Source: Nitrospiria bacterium (GTDB taxonomy: Bacteria > Nitrospirota > Nitrospiria > DASWJH01). From it: a stretch of DNA of 34,645 nt. The DNA lies in contig DASWJH010000113.1 of the NCBI GenBank assembly GCA_036397255.1, positions 1 to 34,645 of the forward strand, in the 5' to 3' direction. Position 1 is the stretch's first letter. Every line of letters begins with the position of its first letter. A program made the translations under genes and the position numbers. Of this stretch, positions 8,164 to 16,980 are shown in pieces. The notes below the pieces were generated by a model that ran no database searches, was not told the origin of the DNA, and saw nothing but the letters and a program-made list of their open reading frames with translations.

Positions 8164-9522
8164 ATGGCGACGCGATACGAGATTGTTTTGGAAACTGTTC
8201 AGCGCTTTTTGCGCCGTGGGGCTATTGCGAACCTGTCTAATATGGTGAACAAGATGCACCCCGCGGATATCGCAAAGGTGATTCGCCACCTGATGACCAC
8301 TCAGGAAAAAAGGACGATTTTCGACCTCATCAAGGATACGGGGAACAAAGCCACTGTGATCAGTGAAATTGATGCTGCCAGCGGGAGGGAAATTTTAGGG
8401 GATATGTCCTCCCCTGAGGTGGTCAAAATCCTAAAGGAACTTCCTGCCGATGATAATGCCGATATTTTAGGAGAATTTCCGCCTGAAAAGGCAAAGGAGA
8501 TTTTGCAATTAATGGGGAAGGAAGACTCCCTGGAGGTTGAAGGCCTTCTGAAATATCCTGATGAAACCGCGGGTGGCATTATGACCACCAACTTTTTTGC
8601 GCTCCAGGAAGATATAACTGCCCAGGAGGCCATCAAACGACTTCAAGAAGAAAAAGAAGCAGAAATGGTTTTTTATATTTACGTAGTGGATCCTAAAAAG
8701 AGATTGGTGGGGGTTCTATCGCTTCGCCAGCTATTGCTGGTACCTCCTCAAAAGATGCTTCGTGAAATCATGACCACAGAGGTTTTTTTCGTTCATACCG
8801 ATGAAGACCAGGAAGAGGTGGCCCGCCAGGTCGCCCGATATAATTTCTTGGCCCTTCCGGTTGTTGATTCGGAAAACCACCTGGTGGGAATTATAACCGT
8901 GGATGATGTGATAGACGTGATCCGAGAAGAAGCTACAGAGGATATTTTGAAAATGGCTGGAACCACGGAAGAGGAGGTATTATTAAACACCTCCAGTATC
9001 AAAGCCGCCCGGTTCCGACTGCCTTGGCTTTTGACCAACTTGGTGGGGGGAATTATAACCGGCGGTTTTCTTTGGTTTTTCAGATTAGCCATTCAGGAAG
9101 TAATTGCCTTGGCCACCTTCATTCCGGTCATTACAGCAACGGGAGGAAATATTGGTCTTCAAACGTCTACCATCATGGTGAGAGGCCTTGCCACGGGCCG
9201 AATTGAATTGACGGATGTCTGGAAAGTTTTTTTTAAAGAGTTAAGGGTGGGAGGGTTGATGGGTTTTATTTGCGGATCCATTGTGGGAATTGTTGCAAAC
9301 CTTTGGCATGGACATATGATGTTGGGGGTTGTGGTCGGGGTTTCCATGTTTTTTGCGATTACCATTGCAGCGGCAACGGGAACCCTGGCCCCTGTGGTTT
9401 TAAAAAAACTGGGAGTCGATCCCGCAATTTCCTCGGGGCCATTTGTCACCACCGCAAATGATATTTCCGGGTTGATTATTTATCTGAGTCTTGCAACGGT
9501 TTTGCTTCATTATTTACGGTAA
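8164..9522 (+). CDS. mgtE: Magnesium transporter MgtE
   Basis: A 452-residue Mg2+ channel/transporter of the MgtE family, acting as a dimer in the inner membrane. Domain order is an N-terminal helical domain (about 1-130) with the 'LKELPADDNADILGEFPPEKA' superhelix pattern, two CBS domains (about 136-198 and 200-257), a connecting helix, then five membrane helices (about 285-450). The pore hallmark 'PVITATGGNIGLQTSTIMVR' spans 321-340, and 'ANDISGLIIYLSLA' near the C-terminus carries the Asp expected to line the ion path. All cytosolic Mg2+-sensor elements seem present. It begins 17 bp after era, leaving no room for an M-box riboswitch, so magnesium control is probably by protein gating. No anomaly seen. 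Confidence 0.95.
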   Translation: MATRYEIVLETVQRFLRRGAIANLSNMVNKMHPADIAKVIRHLMTTQEKRTIFDLIKDTGNKATVISEIDAASGREILGDMSSPEVVKILKELPADDNADILGEFPPEKAKEILQLMGKEDSLEVEGLLKYPDETAGGIMTTNFFALQEDITAQEAIKRLQEEKEAEMVFYIYVVDPKKRLVGVLSLRQLLLVPPQKMLREIMTTEVFFVHTDEDQEEVARQVARYNFLALPVVDSENHLVGIITVDDVIDVIREEATEDILKMAGTTEEEVLLNTSSIKAARFRLPWLLTNLVGGIITGGFLWFFRLAIQEVIALATFIPVITATGGNIGLQTSTIMVRGLATGRIELTDVWKVFFKELRVGGLMGFICGSIVGIVANLWHGHMMLGVVVGVSMFFAITIAAATGTLAPVVLKKLGVDPAISSGPFVTTANDISGLIIYLSLATVLLHYLR

Positions 9523-9536
9523 CCCGATGGAATAAA

Positions 9537-10292
9537 ATGTCGCTCATACGAACCGAGGGGATAGTTTTACGGAATAAAACGTTGGGAGAATCCGATCGAT
9601 TGGTACACCTGTTTACCTTGACCCATGGAAAGTTGAAGGGGGTTGCAAAAGGGGCCAGACGGCCAAAAAATCGGTTTGGAAGTGCTTTGGAACCTATTAC
9701 CCATGCGAGCCTTTTTTTATTTGAACGGCGAACCGGAGGTCTTTTCCAAATCCAAGAAGCCGAAATCATCCGCTCCTTTCAGGCCTTAAGGGAAGATCTT
9801 AATACCATTTTTTATGCAAGCCATTTTTTAAGATGGATCGAGGCCTTTCTTCCCGAGGGAGAATCTCGACCCACCTGTTTTCATCTCCTGAGGGAGTTTT
9901 TATCCCTGCTCGGTGAGGTGAAGGATGTTGAAAGTTTGGCCCGGTGTTTTGAAATTAAGGTTTTGGATTTATCAGGGTTTCGACCCCGGTTAGATGTTTG
10001 CGGTGATTGTGGGAAAACCTTGGAAAGAAAAAAGATTTACTTTTCTTTTTTAGAGGGAAGGGGGTTGTGCAACAATTGCGGATCTCAGGAAAACCGTTTT
10101 CATTCCTTCCTGTCTCCGGGGACCGTTGCTTCCGTCCATCAAATTCTAACTCTTTATCCGAACAAGGTGAGCCGTTTGCATTTAAATGTTTTGATGAAGA
10201 AGGAACTTGGGAAAATGACCCGTGATTATGCCAAACATTTGTTGGGAAAAGAAATTGGAACAGAGCAGATGCTTTGTCACTCCTTTGGTTGA
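9537..10292 (+). CDS. recO: DNA repair protein RecO
   Basis: RecO helps load RecA onto SSB-coated single-stranded DNA in the RecFOR recombination pathway. The 251-residue protein opens with the characteristic OB-fold start 'TEGIVLRNKTLGESDRLVHL' (6-25) and 'GKLKGVAKGARRPKNRFGSA' (31-50). It has a helical middle and a zinc-binding segment with Cys155, Cys158, Cys178 and Cys181 in two CxxC pairs. Length matches the family (about 240-260). It follows mgtE by 14 bp and closes the era-mgtE-recO cluster. The C-terminus after residue 190 is a typical helical tail. Confidence 0.95.
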   Translation: MSLIRTEGIVLRNKTLGESDRLVHLFTLTHGKLKGVAKGARRPKNRFGSALEPITHASLFLFERRTGGLFQIQEAEIIRSFQALREDLNTIFYASHFLRWIEAFLPEGESRPTCFHLLREFLSLLGEVKDVESLARCFEIKVLDLSGFRPRLDVCGDCGKTLERKKIYFSFLEGRGLCNNCGSQENRFHSFLSPGTVASVHQILTLYPNKVSRLHLNVLMKKELGKMTRDYAKHLLGKEIGTEQMLCHSFG

Positions 10293-10361
10293 GGGGTCTT
10301 TTTTAAATTGTTTCTTTCAGTTATGAGGATCCTTCAATGGGTTTTAAAGGAAGGTTTAATA

Positions 10362-11933
10362 ATGAATACGTTTATTAAAATTTTTTTAGGTTTATCTCTA
10401 TTTTCTTTTTTGGGGTGCGGCAGCGGTAATGGAGGAGGGGAAGGGCAAGTTACAATTATAAGTGAAGATAAATTAGCCTCTGTAACTATTCCCCCCGGAG
10501 CCCTACCGGACGGAATGCCTTCTTCTGAGATAAGCGTAGATGTTGCTGGTACAGTGAATCTCCCTGATGGAAATATTGGTCAGGCCTATGAGTTTAAACC
10601 CCCGGGAACGCAATTTAAGCAAAATGTGACCATTTCCATTGAATACCTTGACCCAAGAATGGATCCCCAAGATACCCCTATTCCTTCAGGAACTAGTGAA
10701 TTTGATCTTGGGTTGGTAAAGTTTGATCCAAATGGAAATAGCTGGGGACCGGTGGAAAATTTAAGGCTTGATCCCCTAAATAATGTTGTGAGTGGCACTA
10801 CCACTAGTTTTAGTATTTATGGAATAAAGGATTTTGGGTTAGGAGGTTCGACCACTCCAACTTCAACCGATATGTCTGGATTTCGTGTAAACCATACGGC
10901 AACTCCTTTGTATGATGGTACGGTTTTGGTCAAAGTGTTATTTGCTGGAGGGCGTACCATTGTTGATGTGAATACGGATGTTCTTATTAGTGGGGAAATT
11001 TTTAATTTGAGTAATAATGAATTTGAAAAACCCACTCCTGTTGTTTTTATGAAAGAAGCCCGAAACGGACATTCGGCAACCCTTTTATCAGACAATAAAA
11101 CAGTTCTAATTGCAGGAGGGCAAGGCTCAAGAGAAACCGGCTTTGCCATTTCAAATAGTGCTGAGTTATTCGACTCCCAACAAAATAAATTTGAACTCCT
11201 TCAAAGTACTATGACGGAAAAACGGATCGGGCATACGGCCACTCTACTTGATAATGGGGAAGTTCTCATTGCCGGAGGACAAACCCGGCTTTCCAATAAC
11301 CCCCTTATTTTTCATCTCAGTGCGGAGCTATATGATCCTACTGGTAGAACTTTTAGTCCAACTTCCGGTTTAATGAATAGCCCTCGAATTGGCCATACCG
11401 CAACAAAGCTCGGTGATGGAACGGTTTTAATTGCAGGTGGGAAGGATTCAAATGAGGGTTTTCTTAGGACCGTCGAGTTATATAACCCAGTGGATGGTAG
11501 TTTTAAACCTCTAAAAGATTTGAAAGAGTATAGGGCTTCCCACACCGCAACCCTTCTAACTGACGGGAATATACTGATAGCGGGAGGTTTTGGAATAGAT
11601 GGAAAAATATTAACAAGTGTTGAGATTTATGATCCCGTGGCAGGACCATTGGCACAAGAAATTAATATGGTTATACCTCGGGTTCACCATACCGCCACCA
11701 TTCTCCAGGAAGGTTCGGTTTTAATTGCAGGTGGAACCAGTAATGGTTCGAACGTTCTTTCAAGTACTGAACTTTACCTCCCAAGTTCTTTTGCTTTTGA
11801 GGAGAGGAGAAGTCTGTTTGATTCCAGATTCAGCCATACAGCCACCCTCCTTCAGGATAATTCAGTCCTTTTAACGGGGGGGATTGGAATAAAGGGAGTA
11901 CAAAATAGCGCGGAAATTTTCAAGGCCAATTGA
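10362..11933 (+). CDS. Kelch-repeat lipoprotein with ZU5-like N-terminal domain
   Basis: A 523-residue predicted lipoprotein. I chose ATG 10362 over an upstream in-frame start at 10308 because AAGGAAGG (10347-10354) is ideally spaced and because the resulting N-terminus is a lipoprotein signal: two Lys-containing turns, a hydrophobic core, then Phe-Leu-Gly-Cys followed by a Gly-rich linker. Residues of about 35-160 resemble a ZU5-type beta domain ('VTIPPGALPDG', 'YEFKPPGTQFKQNVTISIEY'). Seven kelch motifs follow, each beginning near a His-Thr-Ala-Thr core (about 178, 236, 290, 344, 393, 442 and 491) and usually continuing to Val-Leu-[IL]-Ala-Gly-Gly. Seven repeats of 49-58 residues predict one closed seven-bladed beta-propeller, probably on the cell surface or in the periplasm. 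No catalytic residues are recognised, so binding or adhesion is the likelier role. Confidence 0.85.
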   Translation: MNTFIKIFLGLSLFSFLGCGSGNGGGEGQVTIISEDKLASVTIPPGALPDGMPSSEISVDVAGTVNLPDGNIGQAYEFKPPGTQFKQNVTISIEYLDPRMDPQDTPIPSGTSEFDLGLVKFDPNGNSWGPVENLRLDPLNNVVSGTTTSFSIYGIKDFGLGGSTTPTSTDMSGFRVNHTATPLYDGTVLVKVLFAGGRTIVDVNTDVLISGEIFNLSNNEFEKPTPVVFMKEARNGHSATLLSDNKTVLIAGGQGSRETGFAISNSAELFDSQQNKFELLQSTMTEKRIGHTATLLDNGEVLIAGGQTRLSNNPLIFHLSAELYDPTGRTFSPTSGLMNSPRIGHTATKLGDGTVLIAGGKDSNEGFLRTVELYNPVDGSFKPLKDLKEYRASHTATLLTDGNILIAGGFGIDGKILTSVEIYDPVAGPLAQEINMVIPRVHHTATILQEGSVLIAGGTSNGSNVLSSTELYLPSSFAFEERRSLFDSRFSHTATLLQDNSVLLTGGIGIKGVQNSAEIFKAN

Positions 11934-12301
11934 TCGTTTTTCAATTTAAAGTAAAAGTCCCTCCCCTGAACTCCATTAATATCGAATAAAAAAAACCCTT
12001 TTAATTATCCTCTGTTTTGTTTTGGTTTCCAAGAATCTGATTTTATTAACACTTTACTATTTACAGAGGTGTTTGAAAATGGTATTTTTAGCAGATTTTC
12101 ATGAGTTAATAAGGATAACCGGAATAAAGAGCCAGATTTATCGTTCCGTATTTAGAAAAGCCCTCCTAATGAAGGTTGGACTTTTCAAAAAAATATCATT
12201 TCTATTACCTTCCCTCTCTAGGGAACCAGAAACATTTCGTAAATGAATTGGGAAAAATCGGTGGAACCATATTTCAAATTGGAATTCTGGGGACTTCGAC
12301 C
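11934..12301 (+). other. Intergenic/leader region upstream of bamA with a small possible ORF
   Basis: This stretch of about 370 bp follows the kelch lipoprotein and precedes the chosen bamA start. It is AT-rich, with no convincing terminator. One small ORF, ATG 12079 to TGA 12246 (55 codons, basic and partly hydrophobic), has a good Shine-Dalgarno (AGAGGTG at 12065-12071) but resembles no family I know. It could be a leader peptide, a small protein or chance. The bamA frame is open from TTG 12176, so this region might partly encode an N-terminal extension of BamA. A promoter for the long envelope operon is expected here but was not pinpointed. Confidence 0.4.
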
Positions 12302-14641
12302 TTGATTAGGTCTGTTCTTCAGTTTTGGGTTCGAGTCAGTATTACTTCTTTTTTGATAGGGGTGAGCGTGGTATCCGCTTTAGCGCAGGAACAAAGTATT
12401 TTTGTGAAGCTCGTTGAAATTCAAGGAAATCACAGGATAGAGGACTCCACCATCCGCGCAAAACTTCAAATTGAAGAAGGCGGCCTTTTTGATTGCCGGG
12501 TTATCCAGGAAGATATCCGGGCCATTTTTCAACTGGGCTATTTTGAGGATGTGCAGGTTAAATCGGAAGGGTTTGAAGGGGGCATTAAAATTATTTACGT
12601 GGTTTCAGAGCGACCTTTTGTTTCGGAAATTCAGTTTGAGGGGTATGATGGGGTCACTTTAGAAGATTTGAATGAACAGATCTCTCTTGAAGTAGATAAC
12701 TTTTTTGATGAAAAGCAATTGAAGTCAGATGTGGAAAAAGTCAAGAAGTATTACGAAGAAGAAGGATTATCCAACGCAAAGGTCGTTCCAGTGGTCAAGG
12801 TTTTGGATGAAGAGAGAGTCAAAGTCATTTTTTTAATTGAAGAGGGGGAAAAAGTTTTAGTCCGGGAAATCCGCTTTGAAGGAAACGAAGCCTTTTCCTC
12901 TAAAAAATTGAAAAAAGAGTTGGCCACCCGTGAATATTTTTGGTTAACCTCATGGTTGACGGAATCCGGACGTTATAAAAAAGATCAGCTTTTAATCGAT
13001 GCTGAGAGGCTAAGGGAAGTCTATCTGAACAATGGGTATTTGGAAGTTCAGGTGGGAGAACCCAAAGTGGAAATTAATCAGGAGGAAGCGGCCTATATCC
13101 TCACCTTTTCACTAATTGAGGGAAAACAGTATACGGTTGAAGGGATGGGTTTCCGAGGAAATAAAATCATTGGAGATAGTGAGCTTAAAAGGCAGGTGGA
13201 GACAGCGGAAGGGGAAGTTTTCCGAAGAAATGTTTTGAGAAGAGATATTGGGGTTCTCACAGATGCCTACGGAGAAATTGGATATGCTTTTGCCAATATT
13301 GTTCCTCAAATGCAACCCAACCCCGAGACCCAAAAGGTGTTTATCCTATTTGAGGTAACGGAAGGGAAACCGGTTAAAGTGGGGAGAATTAATGTTTATG
13401 GAAATGATAAAACCCGAGATAAGGTCATTCGCCGAGAAATCAGAATGGATGAACAGGAGTTAATTAACACCAAAGGTTTGAAAAGAAGTTTTCAACGGTT
13501 GAACAACCTCAATTTTTTTGAAACGGTGGAAATCCTTCCAGAAGGGGTTTCAGAAGACCAAATGGATTTAAATGTTCGGGTGAAAGAAAAGGCGACGGGC
13601 TCCTTCAGCGTGGGGGGGGGGTATAGTTCGGTCGATAATTTAGTAGGAATTTTTGAGCTTTCACAGGGGAACCTCTTTGGGCGGGGTCAGCTTCTCCGGG
13701 CAAAGGCGGAATTTGGAAGCCGAAGAAACACCTACAGTTTGACCTTTCGGGAACCTTACTTATTAGATTATCCTATCTCAGGGACCACCAACATTTTTAA
13801 ATTAGAACGGGATTTTGATACCTATGAAGAAAAAAGGGTGGGAGGTGACGTCATTTTAGGTAAATCCATTACCGAATATGTGAGTGGAAGCGTTAGCTAT
13901 AAATATGAGGAACTGGAACTCTTTAATATTGATTCAACCAACCCCATCATTACGGCTCAGGAGGGGAAACAGAGTACCAGCAGCGTTGGTTTACAGTTAT
14001 CCTACGATTCCAGGGACAATTTTTTGGATACCCGTGAAGGAATGCGAAACTCAATTTCTTTTGAATTTGCGGGAACAGGGCTTGGGGGTTCCAATGATTT
14101 CTTAAAGGTAGTAGGGGACTCTAGTAAATATTTTCCTCTCTGGTGGGATATGGTTTTTTTAATTCATGGACGATTGGGTTACGGAACAGGTCTCCGGGGA
14201 AAAGACCTTCCTCTTAGCGAGCGGTTTTATGTTGGGGGAATCAATACGGTGAGGGGGTTTGATTTTGGGAAGGCGGGCCCCAGGGAAGAAGTAACGGTGG
14301 TTACGATTGACCCTGTTACCAGTGTGATTACGTCCACCAGTGTTCCAGGAGAAGTGATCGGTGGAGACCAAGAATTGATTTTTAATTTTGAATATATTGT
14401 TCCTTTGGTAAAGGAGGCCAACATTAAAGGGGTGTTGTTTTTTGACGCTGGGCGAGGGTATGACAATAGTTTGCTTTATTCAGAAAATTTTTATGACTTT
14501 CGCCTTCGTTATAGTTGGGGTTTTGGGATCCGTTGGATTTCCCCAGTGGGGCCCCTTCGATTGGAATGGGGCTTCAACTTGGATCCTCGAGAAGGTGAAA
14601 AAGCCAAAACTTTAGAGTTTTCCATTGGAACCTTGTTTTGA
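12302..14641 (+). CDS. bamA: Outer membrane protein assembly factor BamA
   Basis: BamA is the Omp85-family core of the outer-membrane beta-barrel assembly machine. From TTG 12302 the product is 779 residues, close to the usual 750-810. This start gives a signal peptide with likely cleavage after Ala28 (Ser-Ala-Leu-Ala|Gln) and a GGGGA motif at 12289-12293. The longer frame from TTG 12176 would place about 42 residues before a plausible signal. Five POTRA-like units follow, each with a Gly-Asn/Gly-Tyr turn (for example 'IQGNHRIEDSTIRAKLQIEE', 'IRFEGNEAFSSKKLKKELAT', 'INVYGNDKTRDKVIRREIRM'). The barrel starts near residue 435, holds the loop-6 Val-Arg-Gly-Phe near 650, and ends with Phe as a beta-signal. 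A G10 tract lies at the POTRA-barrel junction. A Skp-like chaperone and lpxD follow, the classic bamA-skp-lpxD order. Confidence 0.93.
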   Translation: MIRSVLQFWVRVSITSFLIGVSVVSALAQEQSIFVKLVEIQGNHRIEDSTIRAKLQIEEGGLFDCRVIQEDIRAIFQLGYFEDVQVKSEGFEGGIKIIYVVSERPFVSEIQFEGYDGVTLEDLNEQISLEVDNFFDEKQLKSDVEKVKKYYEEEGLSNAKVVPVVKVLDEERVKVIFLIEEGEKVLVREIRFEGNEAFSSKKLKKELATREYFWLTSWLTESGRYKKDQLLIDAERLREVYLNNGYLEVQVGEPKVEINQEEAAYILTFSLIEGKQYTVEGMGFRGNKIIGDSELKRQVETAEGEVFRRNVLRRDIGVLTDAYGEIGYAFANIVPQMQPNPETQKVFILFEVTEGKPVKVGRINVYGNDKTRDKVIRREIRMDEQELINTKGLKRSFQRLNNLNFFETVEILPEGVSEDQMDLNVRVKEKATGSFSVGGGYSSVDNLVGIFELSQGNLFGRGQLLRAKAEFGSRRNTYSLTFREPYLLDYPISGTTNIFKLERDFDTYEEKRVGGDVILGKSITEYVSGSVSYKYEELELFNIDSTNPIITAQEGKQSTSSVGLQLSYDSRDNFLDTREGMRNSISFEFAGTGLGGSNDFLKVVGDSSKYFPLWWDMVFLIHGRLGYGTGLRGKDLPLSERFYVGGINTVRGFDFGKAGPREEVTVVTIDPVTSVITSTSVPGEVIGGDQELIFNFEYIVPLVKEANIKGVLFFDAGRGYDNSLLYSENFYDFRLRYSWGFGIRWISPVGPLRLEWGFNLDPREGEKAKTLEFSIGTLF
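13612..13621 (+). repeat. G10 homopolymer inside bamA
   Basis: Ten consecutive G residues encode the Val-Gly-Gly-Gly turn at the start of the beta-barrel. The reading frame is intact across it. Such a tract is a potential slippage site for polymerase or for sequencing. Confidence 0.9.
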
Positions 14642-14725
14642 CATTAGGTTAAAAACCTTTCGGGATCAGTTTAGAGATATTTCAAAAATGATTTGTTAGC
14701 TTTTGAAAAAGGGAGGAGATGATTT

Positions 14726-15256
14726 ATGGTAAGTCGATGGTTCTTCGTTTGCTTAATGACTGTAATCGGGTTGGGTGTTGGGTCTTTGGGGCATTCCGCA
14801 GAAAGTAAACCGATTGGTTTTGTAGATGCCCAAGCGGTTTTGGAAAATACCAAGGAAGGGAAAAGAGCCAAGGAAACATTAGAGGAGTATTTAAAAAGTC
14901 GGCAAAAAATAATGGATTTGGACGAAAAAGAAATTAAAAGAATTGAGGAGGAAATTACAAAACAATCCTCTGTTTTAAGTCCGGAGGCCAAAAAAAGTAA
15001 GGAAGATGATTTGAAAAGAAAATTTATTGAATTCCAACAAAGGGGAGAGCGCCTCCAGCGGGAAATTCAAGGAAAACGCTCTGAGGTATTAAAGGAATTT
15101 TATAAAAATCTTGAAAGTGTGATCAAAAAAATTGCCGAGAAAGATGGGTATGAAATGATTTTTGATGGCCAAGAGGGAGGGGTCCTTCTTTTTGCGAAAG
15201 ACGGTCTAAATTTAACTCAACAAGTTATTGAAGAATATGATAAAATGTTCCCTTAA
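14726..15256 (+). CDS. skp: OmpH/Skp-family periplasmic chaperone
   Basis: A 176-residue periplasmic holdase of the OmpH/Skp family, which keeps unfolded outer-membrane proteins soluble before BamA inserts them. It has a signal peptide (about 1-25, cleavage near Ser-Ala|Glu), then a short strand 'KPIGFVDAQAVLENTKEGK' typical of Skp. A long charged coiled coil (about 45-140) forms the tentacle, and a final strand 'GYEMIFDGQEGGVLLFA' completes the trimeric body. Start ATG 14726 has a strong Shine-Dalgarno, GGAGGAG at 14712-14718. Its place between bamA and lpxD is the standard order. It is slightly longer than E. coli Skp (161). Confidence 0.92.
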   Translation: MVSRWFFVCLMTVIGLGVGSLGHSAESKPIGFVDAQAVLENTKEGKRAKETLEEYLKSRQKIMDLDEKEIKRIEEEITKQSSVLSPEAKKSKEDDLKRKFIEFQQRGERLQREIQGKRSEVLKEFYKNLESVIKKIAEKDGYEMIFDGQEGGVLLFAKDGLNLTQQVIEEYDKMFP

Positions 15257-15332
15257 GGTTTAAAGAGGGGTCATTTAACCTTTACCTGAATCGTCCTATT
15301 AAGAAAAATTTATTTTCAGACCTTTCTAAAAT

Positions 15333-16376
15333 ATGGAAATGAAATTATCTGACATTGCGGATGCGGTAGAGGGAACCCTAAAGGGGGATGGAAATATCCT
15401 CATCAAAGGAATTGCCGGGCTTCGGGAAGCCCGGGAAGGGGATATTAGTTTTTTAGCCAATCAAAAATACCTTTCGGAATTAAAGAGTACCCATGCATCT
15501 GCCGTTTTGGTTCCAATGGGGATTGAAAAGCCCTTCCCATCGCTTTCGAGCATTCAAGTTCAAAATCCCTACTATGCGTTTAGCCTGGTTCTTCGAGCTT
15601 TTTACGGTAAACCCTATCGTCCCACAGGAATCAGCTCGCAAGCAGTGTTGGGGGAAGGGGTGACAATTGGGAAGGATCCTTCCATCGGGCCTTTTGTGAC
15701 CCTAGGAAAGGGAACCCGTTTGGGGGACCGGGTAACGGTTCATGCAGGTTCTTTTGTGGGTGAAGACACCGAAATCGGGGATGATTGCTTGATATACCCC
15801 AATGTGACAATTCGCGAACGGGCAGTATTGGGTAAAAGAGTGATTATCCATAGTGGAACCGTTATTGGGAGTGACGGTTTTGGATATGCCGAACATAAGG
15901 GCCAGCACCACAAAATCCTTCAGGTTGGAAATGTCATCATCGAAGATGATGTGGAGTTAGGAGCCAATGTGGCCATTGATCGGGCTGCTCTTGGAAGGAC
16001 GGTTATTGGACGAGGAACCAAGGTGGATAACTTGGTTCAAATTGCTCATAATGTTAGAATTGGTCAACACTGCCTGTTGGTTGCCCAGGTGGGTATTTCT
16101 GGAAGTACGGAGCTAGGAAACTATGTGACCCTTGCGGGGCAAGTGGGGGTGGTAGGACATATTCGGATTGGTGATCAAGTCATTATTGGTGCGCAGTCCG
16201 GTGTGATTAAGGATGTTTCTTCCAAGAAAATGATGTCTGGGTCTCCTGTGATGGACCATCGAGAATGGTTAAAGGCACAAGCTGTTTTTTCAATGCTGCC
16301 CGAAATGAAGAAAAAACTTTTGAGTCTTGAAAAACAGGTAAAGGAATTAAAGGAGATTCAGAAAAAAAAGGATTGA
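15333..16376 (+). CDS. lpxD: UDP-3-O-(3-hydroxyacyl)glucosamine N-acyltransferase LpxD
   Basis: LpxD transfers the second 3-hydroxyacyl chain from acyl-ACP to the 2-amino group of UDP-3-O-acyl-GlcN, the third step of lipid A synthesis, in the cytoplasm. The 347-residue protein has the uridine-binding N-terminal domain (about 1-100, with '[15 protein letters not shown]'). A left-handed beta-helix of hexapeptide repeats follows (about 105-300), then a C-terminal helical tail rich in Lys and Glu. The catalytic His is His239 in 'QIAHNVRIG', matching the E. coli position. Length is typical (about 340). An in-frame ATG at 15339 is an alternative start; no strong Shine-Dalgarno is visible. FabZ follows after 125 bp. 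Confidence 0.96.
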   Translation: MEMKLSDIADAVEGTLKGDGNILIKGIAGLREAREGDISFLANQKYLSELKSTHASAVLVPMGIEKPFPSLSSIQVQNPYYAFSLVLRAFYGKPYRPTGISSQAVLGEGVTIGKDPSIGPFVTLGKGTRLGDRVTVHAGSFVGEDTEIGDDCLIYPNVTIRERAVLGKRVIIHSGTVIGSDGFGYAEHKGQHHKILQVGNVIIEDDVELGANVAIDRAALGRTVIGRGTKVDNLVQIAHNVRIGQHCLLVAQVGISGSTELGNYVTLAGQVGVVGHIRIGDQVIIGAQSGVIKDVSSKKMMSGSPVMDHREWLKAQAVFSMLPEMKKKLLSLEKQVKELKEIQKKKD

Positions 16377-16501
16377 TTGCCCATCCAAACAGTAAAGCAG
16401 CGTATAAAGGGCCGCACTTATATGTGTATCTTTTTATGGGGTAGGACGGTTTTAGGGAATTCCTTTTTCAAAATGTGTATTAGCAATGTGAGGACACCCG
16501 T

Positions 16502-16939
16502 ATGATTGATATTCGAGAGATTCTATCTATTCTTCCCCACCGGTATCCCTTTCTTCTGGTCGATCGAATTCTTGAACTGGAAATAGGGAAACGCGTGGTG
16601 GGTTTTAAAAATGTAACTTTTAATGAGGAATATTTCCAAGGTCATTTTCCGGAAGAACCGGTGATGCCGGGGGTTTTGATCATTGAGGCCATGGCCCAGG
16701 TGGGAGGGATCTTGGCATTTAAATCCAGTGAGGAAATAAAACGGAAGGTCGTGTATTTTGCAGGCATTGATAAAGCCAAATTTAGAAAGCCGGTGGTCCC
16801 GGGGGATCAGCTTCGAATGGAGCTGGACGTCCTTCATGTGAGACAGCCCTTTTGGAAAATGAAGGGTACAAGTTATGTGGAAAAGAGTTTGGTTTGCGAG
16901 GCGGAATTGACCGCCATGATTTCTGAAAGGAAAAATTAG
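16502..16939 (+). CDS. fabZ: 3-hydroxyacyl-[acyl-carrier-protein] dehydratase FabZ
   Basis: FabZ dehydrates 3-hydroxyacyl-ACP in fatty acid elongation and so competes with LpxA and LpxD for the 3-hydroxyacyl-ACP pool; clustering with lpx genes reflects this. The 145-residue hot-dog-fold protein shows 'LPHRYPFLLVDR' (11-22), the active-site segment 'GHFPEEPVMPGVLIIEAMAQ' with His48 and Glu62, and 'KFRKPVVPGDQL'. Start ATG 16502 has GAGGA at about 16489-16494. The gene sits between lpxD and lpxA, as in many Gram-negative genomes. All catalytic residues are present and the length is normal. Confidence 0.96.
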   Translation: MIDIREILSILPHRYPFLLVDRILELEIGKRVVGFKNVTFNEEYFQGHFPEEPVMPGVLIIEAMAQVGGILAFKSSEEIKRKVVYFAGIDKAKFRKPVVPGDQLRMELDVLHVRQPFWKMKGTSYVEKSLVCEAELTAMISERKN

Positions 16940-16980
16940 GATAAATAACAAAAAAAAACGTAAACGACAGGAGTTCTCTT

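Noticed and set aside
10308-10361. Earlier start of the kelch lipoprotein
   Set aside because: It lacks a ribosome binding site and would bury the lipoprotein signal behind 18 extra residues.
12176-12301. Longer BamA from TTG 12176
   Set aside because: It would place about 42 residues before the signal peptide. GAAGG lies directly against that codon with no spacing, while TTG 12302 gives a normal signal sequence. The choice remains uncertain.
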